From JBFXCK01 sp050182275 (GTDB lineage Bacteria; Pseudomonadota; Alphaproteobacteria; SHNJ01), in the NCBI GenBank assembly GCA_050182275.1, contig JBFXCK010000012.1, positions 1 through 57,833 of the forward strand: a stretch of DNA of 57,833 nt, in the 5' to 3' direction. Below are positions 50,609-57,833 of this stretch, piece by piece. Under the pieces are notes generated by a model. It was not told the origin of the DNA. It saw nothing but the letters and a program-made list of their open reading frames with translations, and did no database searches. Within the stretch, counting starts at the first letter, position 1. Each line of letters opens with the position of its first letter. A program made the translations under genes and the position numbers.

Positions 50609-51595
50609 TCAGGCGCGGATATCGATCGAGGCGCTGCGGCGCAAATCGCGTAAAAGCCGTTTGGCAAAACGTTCGTACTTTTGCTGCCGCAATGCGCCGC
50701 TAATGTCTTCACGCGAAGGAACGGCGGCTTCACCCTCGGCGGGGTATCGTATATCGCGCAGGAATAAAATGGTATACCCATCCAGCGTTTTGATGGGGCG
50801 CGAAACTTGGTTGGGCTGCATCAATTTAAGCTGTATTTCCAAAGCATCATCCAATTGCACAGGACGGATCCAGCCTAAATCGCCGCCTTGGGGGGCGCTG
50901 GTGCTTTGCGAGAATTGCTGCGCCAAGGGAGCGAAGGGGGTACCATCAATAATTTGCTGAACAATATTATTGGCTAATTGCAAAACCGGTTCTTCCCGCG
51001 AGCTGTCATCCACGCTTAAAAATATTTCGGCAACTTGATATTGCGGCTGGCTAAGCTGTGTCCGTGCCTCGGCCAATGTTTCATCGATTTCTTCTTCCGT
51101 CACAATGGTGGCGGTGGAAAAACGCAAGCGCACCAGTTTTGTCCAAGCCAGCGTGCTGCGGATTTGATCGGTTAGCGAGGCGGGGCGGATTTCCTTCTCC
51201 GCCATCATTTGACGGAAACCTTCCGGGCTCATGTTGTTTTGCGCGGCCAGCCGGTTTAATGCCTCGGTAATTTCGGCATCCGTAACGCCGATGCCGCGGG
51301 CCTTGGCTTCTTGTAATTCCAGCCGTTCGTCGATCAAGGAACGCAGGATTTGCCCAAGCAAGCGTTGCCGGTTTTCAGGGGTGTCGGGCAAGCCGGTCGA
51401 GGCCAGAATCAGCTGCAAACGGGAAAACACGTCATATTTGGAAATAACTTCGTCATTCACCACGGCGGCGATTTCAAAAGCGCCCGTGATCATAGGGGAG
51501 GCAAGCGCGGCCGGCGGCAGCGCAAGGACAGCCAGCAGCAGCGCTTTAATAAGGCAGGCGCCGGCGTTCGCGGGTATTTTCTTGATAGAATTCAT
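50609..51595 (-). CDS. surA: SurA-like periplasmic chaperone/peptidyl-prolyl isomerase
   Basis: A 328-residue periplasmic protein. A signal peptide (about residues 1-33, ending AALAS) is followed by the SurA N-terminal chaperone domain (IAAVVNDEVISKYDV) and one parvulin-type PPIase domain (PQYQVAEIFLS, GGDLGWIRP). E. coli SurA has two PPIase domains and about 428 residues; this one is shorter. GGAGGAG lies 9 nt before the ATG at 51595. It overlaps the lptD end by about 50 nt. Confidence 0.92.
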   Translation of the reverse strand: MNSIKKIPANAGACLIKALLLAVLALPPAALASPMITGAFEIAAVVNDEVISKYDVFSRLQLILASTGLPDTPENRQRLLGQILRSLIDERLELQEAKARGIGVTDAEITEALNRLAAQNNMSPEGFRQMMAEKEIRPASLTDQIRSTLAWTKLVRLRFSTATIVTEEEIDETLAEARTQLSQPQYQVAEIFLSVDDSSREEPVLQLANNIVQQIIDGTPFAPLAQQFSQSTSAPQGGDLGWIRPVQLDDALEIQLKLMQPNQVSRPIKTLDGYTILFLRDIRYPAEGEAAVPSREDISGALRQQKYERFAKRLLRDLRRSASIDIRA

Positions 51596-53738
51596 CAAAG
51601 CTTTCTCCTCCGAGATATTTAAGATTTACCCGAAACATAATCGAAGAACTAGGTTTATTTTCACCGTCATCGGTAAAGTCACGCTCGAAGCCCAGGCTGG
51701 CGGTTAAACATTCATCGCTATAGGTAAGGGCAGTGCGGGCCAGGCGGGTGGCATCGGCATTGCCTAGGTCTTTAATAATACGGCCCGATAATGTCCAAAA
51801 TTCGGCAATCTGAATCGCGCTGCGTAAAGCCACTTCTTCCCGTTCCGGGAATTCACCGCTGCCGGCCAGGCGGTCGATGAATAAATAATCAATTCCCAAT
51901 TTTACCCGGCCGCGGCGGTTGGTCAAGCCCAGCTCGTTACGGCGTAGCTGAGTATCTTCGGTATTAAGGCGAAAACGGTAAACAATATCCAAATCGCGGC
52001 TGGGGTTGATCAAAACCCGCCCGACCACGTCTGAAAAATTATTTTCCGCTCCTGTGCCGCGATTGTAGGTGTCATCTTCCCGCACGCGCCAGCTTTGACC
52101 GATAAAGGCGCTGGCGCCCCGGGCGCCGTCATAGACGCCGACATTAATCCCATAATTAATCCGCTGGCCGCCGGCCAGCTTATCGAAACCGGGAAAGCGT
52201 TTGATGCTAAATAAATTGGTGTCGTCAAAATCGAAAGTTTGGCTGTCTTCATTGGGAATGGTTTCTTTGTTGCTGCTGTTGGGGCTTAAAACAATGCCAA
52301 CACGTGGTTCAATAACAGTAGTGACCGCGGCGCTGCGGATTAAAGGGTAACGCCAATCCGCGGCAATATGGGGCAGCGCCCGGCCGGTAAAACCATCTTG
52401 CTCACCGGCTGGCGAAGGAACATCACTGACATGATAGCCGGTGGCGATTAAGCCGGTGTTAAGGGAAAAAATATGTCCGCCTCGCGTTGTGAAATCGCGT
52501 TCCCAATCGCCGGCTATGACCAATCTCCTGCTTTCCGCCCCTTCTTCCCGGACTAAATTTAGCATATCGGTTTGTACATTGATGGTGCCGCCCAGCGTAT
52601 TTTCATGCCCTACATAAAAATAAGAAGCTTGAGGTAAAATATAAGGAGTACGGCGGTTGTCATCGATATTGCGCAAGCCTTGGAAAGCAAGCGCGCGGAT
52701 ATTGGCGTAATTGCGGTCAAAAAATCCTTGACCTTGCAGACGGGAGGTAAGCACATCTTCATCCAATTGTGAAAGACGATAACGCCGCAAATAGGTTGGA
52801 TCGCTGGCCGCCTGAATATCGGCATTGAATTTCCATTCATCGCTTAAATTTAAAGCCAAGCCGGCATCGATATGGCCGCGAATCGAAGTTTGGTCGCGCC
52901 GCACAAGACCGCGCTTGGTTTCCAAATCGCCGCCGCTAAATTGCAAGCGCAAATCGCCGTTATGAAACCGTTCGCGGTATTCGGTATTCAGCAGCGTACC
53001 ATCGTTGCTGACATACATCGGCGTTAAGGTTAAATCGCGGTAGGGGCGCAAGGCCCAGTAATAGGGGGTTTTGATAATCGTGCCCAATTCCTGGCTGCCG
53101 GCGAGGGAAGGAGAGAGAAACCCGGTGCGGCGCTTAACGGTGGGATCAGGGTGCGAAAGGTAGGGCGTATAGAGCACAGGCGTTCCGGCCAGTTCAATCC
53201 GCGCGTCACGATAAGCGATGTCATGGGTGGTTTCATCATGCACGACTTTTTTCGCTTTAATTTGCCATAATGGGCTTTCGCCTTTGCAAGATTTACAAGG
53301 GGAAAAAACCGCATTCCTCATTTCATTGCGGGTGCCGTCTTTGCGGGTGGCTTCGCGCGCCGCCAGGCGGCTATCGTCGGTTAGGCGGATTTTTAATTCC
53401 TGGATTACGCCATTTTTCATTTCATCGCTAAGCTCGACATAATCGGCGAAAATCGTTTCCCCGCCTTCCTCTTGCAAGCGAATATTTCCAACCGCGCTGA
53501 CGCTGTCGTTGCTTTGATTATAGACGATTTTATCGGCTTTTAAGGTGCGGCCATTTTGCTGCAAAGTTACATGGCCTGAGGCCGTGGCGACGCCGCTTTC
53601 TTCATTGTAATCGATACGGTCGGCTTCCAAGACAATGGGGGCATACAGGCTGCTGGCGGCCAAGGCCGTCTCGAGGCTCATAACAAATAAGGCGCATAAC
53701 AGCATAAACCGGCGCATCATCAGGCTAGCTTTCTTCAT
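51546..53738 (-). CDS. lptD: LPS-assembly outer-membrane protein LptD
   Basis: A 730-residue outer membrane protein that inserts LPS into the outer leaflet. A signal peptide (about residues 1-27, MLLCALFVMSLETALA) is followed by the OstA/LptA-like periplasmic domain (LEADRIDYNEESGVATASGHV) and a beta barrel. The pair CKSC lies in the periplasmic part; the disulfide pattern of E. coli LptD cannot be assumed. The ATG at 53738 overlaps lptG by 14 nt and is chosen because it gives a signal peptide. Confidence 0.95.
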   Translation of the reverse strand: MKKASLMMRRFMLLCALFVMSLETALAASSLYAPIVLEADRIDYNEESGVATASGHVTLQQNGRTLKADKIVYNQSNDSVSAVGNIRLQEEGGETIFADYVELSDEMKNGVIQELKIRLTDDSRLAAREATRKDGTRNEMRNAVFSPCKSCKGESPLWQIKAKKVVHDETTHDIAYRDARIELAGTPVLYTPYLSHPDPTVKRRTGFLSPSLAGSQELGTIIKTPYYWALRPYRDLTLTPMYVSNDGTLLNTEYRERFHNGDLRLQFSGGDLETKRGLVRRDQTSIRGHIDAGLALNLSDEWKFNADIQAASDPTYLRRYRLSQLDEDVLTSRLQGQGFFDRNYANIRALAFQGLRNIDDNRRTPYILPQASYFYVGHENTLGGTINVQTDMLNLVREEGAESRRLVIAGDWERDFTTRGGHIFSLNTGLIATGYHVSDVPSPAGEQDGFTGRALPHIAADWRYPLIRSAAVTTVIEPRVGIVLSPNSSNKETIPNEDSQTFDFDDTNLFSIKRFPGFDKLAGGQRINYGINVGVYDGARGASAFIGQSWRVREDDTYNRGTGAENNFSDVVGRVLINPSRDLDIVYRFRLNTEDTQLRRNELGLTNRRGRVKLGIDYLFIDRLAGSGEFPEREEVALRSAIQIAEFWTLSGRIIKDLGNADATRLARTALTYSDECLTASLGFERDFTDDGENKPSSSIMFRVNLKYLGGESFDEFYQENTRERRRLPY

Positions 53739-54819
53739 AATGCAGCACCAGCGTTGTGCCCAGCAATAGCGCAACCACTGCCGGTGTCCAAGCCGCCAGC
53801 ACAATCGGCAAGCGTCCCGATTGTCCAAGAGCGCCGATTAAATCACTAAAGAAAAACAGCAAGAAACCGGCGAACAATCCTCCCACCAAAAGGCCAATGA
53901 TTTTTTTTCCGCGCTGCTGGCGGAAACTTAAAGTGGCTGCGATTAAAACCATAGCGCAGAATAAAAATGGATTGGCCAATAGGGAATGCCAATAAAGCCG
54001 GTGGCGCAACGCCGATAGGCCGGCTTGCTGCAGCGTGCCGATAAATTCCGGCAGCACCCAAAAAGACAAAGTTTCCGGCGAAGCGAAGCTGTCTTGCAGG
54101 GAAGAGGGGGTTAGTTCGGTTGAAATCCGCACCTCTTTTACCGCTTCACTTTGCCCGTTTTTATAGAGGCGGTAGGCTTCCGGCATATACCAAGCGCCGC
54201 TTTCAAGGATGGCTTCCTTGCCATCCAAGCGGTAGAGAAAATCATTTTCGGGGCCGAAAGCGAAGACGGTTACATCTTCCAGCACAAATTCATGGGGGCG
54301 CAATTTACGGCCATAAATAATGGTTTCCTGGCCATCGACGCCTTGACGCAGCCACAGTCCGCTGCCGGCCACGCTTAATTGGCTGATGTTAGAGCGCAAG
54401 TAGCGGTTTTCCAATTGCTCGAAGCGGGCGAAGAAGGCGGCCGCGACCGGATTCAATACCGTAATATGCACCACCCCTAAAACAAACGCGCTGACCAAAA
54501 CCGGGGTCAAAAATTGCCAGCCCGAAACGCCGCAAGCGCGCGCCGCTACCAATTGCTGGCTGCGCTGCAGGCGCCAGAATAACAGCATGGCGCTAAATAA
54601 AATCGCAAAAGGCATTAACAATTCACCCATTTGCGGCAGTTTGCATAATCCCATTTCCACGAGAACATTAACCGGAATAAAACTTTTGGCGCTGGCGCGC
54701 CGCAACAATTCGATGAAATCAAAAACAAAAACGACGCTTAGCAATCCCGCAAACACCACCAAAAAAGTGGTGATGAATTGCAAAGCCAGGTGGGAACTTA
54801 AGGTGCGGGAAAGGCGCAT
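53725..54819 (-). CDS. lptG: LPS export permease LptG
   Basis: A 364-residue YjgP/YjgQ-family membrane protein. With LptF and LptB2 it extracts LPS from the inner membrane. Six membrane helices flank a periplasmic jelly-roll domain of about 190 residues. Assignment to LptG rests on the order lptF-lptG-lptD and on the family. Its start lies 3 nt after the lptF stop. Confidence 0.93.
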   Translation of the reverse strand: MRLSRTLSSHLALQFITTFLVVFAGLLSVVFVFDFIELLRRASAKSFIPVNVLVEMGLCKLPQMGELLMPFAILFSAMLLFWRLQRSQQLVAARACGVSGWQFLTPVLVSAFVLGVVHITVLNPVAAAFFARFEQLENRYLRSNISQLSVAGSGLWLRQGVDGQETIIYGRKLRPHEFVLEDVTVFAFGPENDFLYRLDGKEAILESGAWYMPEAYRLYKNGQSEAVKEVRISTELTPSSLQDSFASPETLSFWVLPEFIGTLQQAGLSALRHRLYWHSLLANPFLFCAMVLIAATLSFRQQRGKKIIGLLVGGLFAGFLLFFFSDLIGALGQSGRLPIVLAAWTPAVVALLLGTTLVLHYEES

Positions 54820-54822
54820 GGA

Positions 54823-55956
54823 TTAACTTATTTGAGAAGAAGGGGAGCGTACCGTAACAAACAAAGAATAAGCGGTAATAAGTAAAGGCACAAACACCGC
54901 AAGATAGGCCAAAATAACCGTTCCCGGCCGTTGCGACATCATATTATAAAGCGCCAAATTAATAGCTTCGACCATAATCATTACCATAATGGCGGCAATC
55001 AACCGCCGGAAGTGGCCGCGGCGCCCCATTTCTCCGGTTAAAAGGCTGGCCAAGGCCAATAAAGTAAAAACAATTGTTAGCATCGGCGATAAAATTCTTT
55101 GATGGGCTTCGGCGGTATAGCGCCTTCGTTCGGCATCGTTTAAAGCGGGTGAGGGAAATAATAGTTCCGGCAAAAACATTTCTACCGGCTGGCGCACGCG
55201 GGTATCGGCAGCATTAGCCAACTCGCTTAAATCAAGCGAATAGCTGTCGAAATAAAGAATCGAGCGTTTGGGTTTTTGACCTTCTGCGGTTATAGAAGTT
55301 TCCTGGCGGTTGCCTTCCTTGACAATGAAATAAAGCCCGTTCGGGCCTTTCAGCATTTGACCGCTTTTCGCAATAACGGTTGAGGTGGTATCTTTATCCC
55401 GCGCATCGTGAACCAGGATGCCATGCAGCGTGCCATCCCGGCTGCGGTCATGAATGAATACGGTAACGCCCCGCACAATTTCCGTAAACACACCCTCTTC
55501 CAACATTGTGCCGGAATAATCTTGGCGCAGCTGAAATTGTAAGTCGCGCAAATTTTTAAACGAGACCGGCAACAAATAGAAACTATTCACATACCCAAAA
55601 ATAGTTAAAGCCAAGGCAACCATCAGGGCCGGCTTGGCCAATTGCGCCGGGCTTAGGCCGCCGCTGCGTAAGACCGCCATTTCGCTATCCACGCTTAAGC
55701 GGTGGTAGACGAACAGCACCGAGGCAAAAATCGCAATGGGCAGCAAAATGCTCAGCAAATTAGGGATAATTAAGGCAGCCAGGTAAAAAAATGTGCCAAC
55801 CGAAACCCCGCGGTTAACAATCACATCAATAAAGCGCAAGGATTGCGCCAGCCAAATAATCGCCGACAGGCTGATGGTGACAATAACCGTCGCCACCAAA
55901 ACTTGGCGCAGGATGTATAAATCGATCCGGGATAGATAGCGTGACAGCAAAGCCAT
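54823..55956 (-). CDS. lptF: LPS export permease LptF
   Basis: A membrane protein of about 377 residues in the YjgP/YjgQ family, partner of LptG. Six helices and the central periplasmic domain are visible, with RLSVDSEMAVLRSGGLSP as a family motif. The ATG at 55956 has AAGG just upstream; a TTG at 55992 would add 12 residues. It is the first gene of lptF-lptG-lptD-surA-ksgA and diverges from pepA. Confidence 0.93.
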   Translation of the reverse strand: MALLSRYLSRIDLYILRQVLVATVIVTISLSAIIWLAQSLRFIDVIVNRGVSVGTFFYLAALIIPNLLSILLPIAIFASVLFVYHRLSVDSEMAVLRSGGLSPAQLAKPALMVALALTIFGYVNSFYLLPVSFKNLRDLQFQLRQDYSGTMLEEGVFTEIVRGVTVFIHDRSRDGTLHGILVHDARDKDTTSTVIAKSGQMLKGPNGLYFIVKEGNRQETSITAEGQKPKRSILYFDSYSLDLSELANAADTRVRQPVEMFLPELLFPSPALNDAERRRYTAEAHQRILSPMLTIVFTLLALASLLTGEMGRRGHFRRLIAAIMVMIMVEAINLALYNMMSQRPGTVILAYLAVFVPLLITAYSLFVTVRSPSSQIS

Positions 55957-56014
55957 AGGCCTTGTTGTAGGCGAGGCTTTGGCTTCCGACAAGCTCGATT
56001 TGCCCTTTTATACC

Positions 56015-56027
56015 CGAAAAATTTTCG
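56015..56027. promoter_or_regulatory. Inverted repeat in the lptF-pepA divergent region
   Basis: CGAAAA-A-TTTTCG is a perfect 6-1-6 inverted repeat midway between the two divergent starts. TATAAA on the minus strand next to it is a candidate -10 for lptF. A regulator site is possible but unproven. Confidence 0.3.
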
Positions 56028-56070
56028 TTAGATTGCCAATACTTAATTCGTTTCTTTCAAGGGGATCGCC

Positions 56071-57570
56071 ATGAAAATCAGCTTCGCCGCTTCCACGCTT
56101 CCATCAGCGGGGACTTTAGTGCTGGGAATTAATGACAGCAAAGCTTTGGGCCCCTTCGCCAAACAGCTGGATAAAACCGCTGCCGGGGCTATCGGCAAAG
56201 CAATTGCCGCCAGCCGGTTTGCGGGCAGGCGCGGCCAAACTTTAAGCGTGATGGCGCCCGCCAATCTGAAATTGAACCGTATTTTATTGCTGGGTTTAGG
56301 CAAAGAAAGCGAATTGAATGAGGCGAAGATCGAGGCGCTGGGCGCCGCTGTCTATGGCGCGCTGGCCAAAAGCGGAGAGGCTAAAATTCATCTCAGCGTT
56401 GAAACTTCGGGCAAAACGAAAGTGGATAACGCCAAACTAGCGGCGCATTTGGGCATGGGAATTTATTTGCGCTCTTATTCTTTCGATAAATATCTGACCA
56501 AAACCAAGCCGGAAGATAAGCCCAGCATCGAACAGGTCATTATTTTCGCCAAAAACCCCCGTAAAGCCGAACAGCTTTACGCCCCCTTGCAAAAAGTGGG
56601 CGAGGCGGTGTGGTTTACCCGTGATTTAATCAATGAACCGCCCAATGTGCTGTATCCCGAAACTTTCGCTAATCGCGTGAAAGCTTTATCCAAGCTTGGC
56701 ATCAAGGTCGACGTGCTGGGCGAAAAAGAAATGCGCCAATTGGGCATGGGCGCTTTGTTAGGCGTAGCGCAAGGCAGCGTTCAAGGCCCGCGCCTGGTTA
56801 CCATGTCTTACAATGGCGGTAAAAAGGGCGGGCAGCCTTTGGCCTTGGTCGGCAAGGGCGTTACCTTTGATACCGGCGGGATTTCCATTAAACCCTCCGC
56901 CGGCATGGAAGAAATGAAATGGGATATGGCGGGGGCCGCCGCTGTTACCGGCGCCGTTATGGCCTTGGCCGGAAGAAAGGCCAAAGTTAATGTCGTGGGT
57001 GTGTTGGGCTTAGTTGAAAACATGCCTTCCGGTTCGGCGCAACGGCCGGGGGATATTGTGAAAACCATGTCGGGCCAAACCGCCGAAGTATTGAATACCG
57101 ATGCCGAAGGCCGCCTGGTTTTATGTGATGCGGTGTGGTATACGCAGAAAAAATTCAAGCCAAAGGCCTTGATCGACTTGGCCACTTTAACCGGCGCCAT
57201 TATTATTGCTTTGGGCTCGGAATATGCCGGAATATTTAGTAATAATAACAAGTTAGCCAATGATCTTATCGCTGCAGGTGAGGAAACCGGCGAGCTGTTG
57301 TGGCGCATGCCCCTGCACGAAAATTATGACAAGCAAATTAATGCCGATCAGGCCGATATGAAAAATATTTCCGGCGGGCGCGAGGCCGGTTCATCAATCG
57401 CCGCCCATTTTATTGGCCGCTTTATTGATAAAAACTTGCCCTGGGCGCATATCGATATTGCCGGCGTTGCCTGGTCGAAAAAAGACAGCGGCTCAACCCC
57501 TAAGGGCGCTTTTGCCTTTGGCGTGCGGTTATTGGAAAAATTCATCGCCGATCATTACGAAGGCAAATAA
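56071..57570 (+). CDS. pepA: Leucyl aminopeptidase PepA
   Basis: A 499-residue M17 metallopeptidase that removes N-terminal residues from peptides. The metal-binding motifs are VGKGVTFDTGGISIKP, KWDMAGAAAV and the signature NTDAEGRLVL. Length is typical for PepA. AAGGGGAT precedes the ATG. Its stop overlaps the holC start (TAATG). In other bacteria PepA also binds DNA; nothing here addresses that. Confidence 0.97.
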   Translation: MKISFAASTLPSAGTLVLGINDSKALGPFAKQLDKTAAGAIGKAIAASRFAGRRGQTLSVMAPANLKLNRILLLGLGKESELNEAKIEALGAAVYGALAKSGEAKIHLSVETSGKTKVDNAKLAAHLGMGIYLRSYSFDKYLTKTKPEDKPSIEQVIIFAKNPRKAEQLYAPLQKVGEAVWFTRDLINEPPNVLYPETFANRVKALSKLGIKVDVLGEKEMRQLGMGALLGVAQGSVQGPRLVTMSYNGGKKGGQPLALVGKGVTFDTGGISIKPSAGMEEMKWDMAGAAAVTGAVMALAGRKAKVNVVGVLGLVENMPSGSAQRPGDIVKTMSGQTAEVLNTDAEGRLVLCDAVWYTQKKFKPKALIDLATLTGAIIIALGSEYAGIFSNNNKLANDLIAAGEETGELLWRMPLHENYDKQINADQADMKNISGGREAGSSIAAHFIGRFIDKNLPWAHIDIAGVAWSKKDSGSTPKGAFAFGVRLLEKFIADHYEGK

Positions 57571-57833
57571 TGCCCGCTATTAATTTCTATCATTTGACGC
57601 AATCGTCATTAGAAGATGTTCTACCCGCTTTGTTAGTAAAGGCGCGGCAAACAGGCTCTTCGATTATCATTAAGGCGCCGAACGAAACGCGGCTTGAAAT
57701 GCTGAATAATTTTTTATGGGTATTCGATCCCAACAGCTTTTTACCTCATGGCGCCGCTAAGGATGGCAATGCGGCGGCGCAGCCGATTTATTTAACCACG
57801 GGCGATGAAAAGCCCAATGGAGCGGAGCTTTTG
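57570..57833 (+). CDS. holC: DNA polymerase III chi subunit HolC (3' truncated)
   Basis: The first 88 residues of a HolC protein, cut by the window edge. It begins MPAINFYHLTQSSLEDVLP and has the family patterns LLVKARQTGSSIIIKAPNE, LWVFDPNSFLPHG and QPIYLTTG. HolC links the clamp loader to single-strand binding protein. Placement right behind pepA with a TAATG overlap is usual in proteobacteria. Confidence 0.9.
   Translation, partial: MPAINFYHLTQSSLEDVLPALLVKARQTGSSIIIKAPNETRLEMLNNFLWVFDPNSFLPHGAAKDGNAAAQPIYLTTGDEKPNGAELL

Noticed and set aside
50608..50781. N-terminal extension of ksgA
   Set aside because: It overlaps surA, and the family begins at the later ATG at 50607.
53739..53828. 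N-terminal extension of lptD with several Cys and Trp
   Set aside because: It lies inside lptG, and the later ATG gives a proper signal peptide.

Overview
This 57.8 kb window is a compact stretch of an alphaproteobacterial chromosome. Several gene blocks have the order usual in that class: hflK-hflC-DUF2065-degP, mreB-mreC-mreD-mrdA-rodA, purC-purS-purQ-purL with a small-type PurL, rpsF-rpsR-DUF2232-rplI-dnaB-alr, fabD-fabG-acpP-fabF-mltG, yicC-gmk, and ksgA-surA-lptD-lptG-lptF with divergent pepA-holC. GC content looks moderate (about half). The lineage cannot be fixed by eye; a Rhodospirillales-like or deeper-branching group is a guess. The outermost genes, hflK and holC, are cut by the window edges. 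No stretch longer than 300 bases lacks a gene.

Region by region. 1-4.2 kb: membrane quality control (HflK/HflC, DUF2065, periplasmic Do protease) and tRNA modification (MiaA). 4.3-9.8 kb: the rod-shape elongation genes. 9.8-15.2 kb: tRNA-Lys(CUU), then five tightly packed genes that resemble the L-Ara4N (polymyxin resistance) lipid A modification pathway. The formyltransferase domain of ArnA and the deformylase ArnD are both absent. 15.2-17.7 kb: an RTX-type, probably type I secreted protein and a CorA channel, both on the minus strand. 17.8-21.6 kb: sugar-phosphate genes (gmhA, a trehalose-phosphatase-like HAD protein, a Mak-like fructokinase, a cupin phosphomannose isomerase) with an ankyrin protein among them. 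21.7-27.7 kb: nadE, gltX, cysS, a TrmJ-like methyltransferase and rpsD. 27.7-33.8 kb: a minus-strand purine operon, purB-NRDE gene-purC-purS-purQ-purL. 33.8-37.5 kb: a CodA-like deaminase, radC, map and a CinA-like gene. 37.5-42.6 kb: alr, dnaB and the ribosomal S6/S18/L9 operon. 42.7-47.2 kb: fatty acid synthesis and MltG. 47.3-48.2 kb: a previously untracked 53-codon ORF with a Fur-box-like operator, convergent with a short-chain dehydrogenase. 48.3-57.8 kb: yicC, gmk, ksgA, surA, the LPS export genes, pepA and partial holC.

A common theme is the cell envelope. MreBCD/PBP2/RodA, MltG and Alr build peptidoglycan. FabD/FabG/AcpP/FabF supply acyl chains, GmhA supplies heptose precursors, LptD/F/G and SurA export LPS, and the Arn-like genes modify it. 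Many genes are spaced by 0-4 nt or overlap, and three convergent pairs share bases of their stop codons.

The items most worth a second look are the Arn cluster without formylation genes, the small Fur-box-like ORF at 47270-47431, the CodA homologue with a changed active-site residue, the palindrome at the predicted start of the RTX transcript, and the leaders of rpsD and rpsF. No CRISPR array, phage module, transposase or obvious anti-phage system was seen. All calls rest on reading the sequence and on remembered family features; no database search was run.
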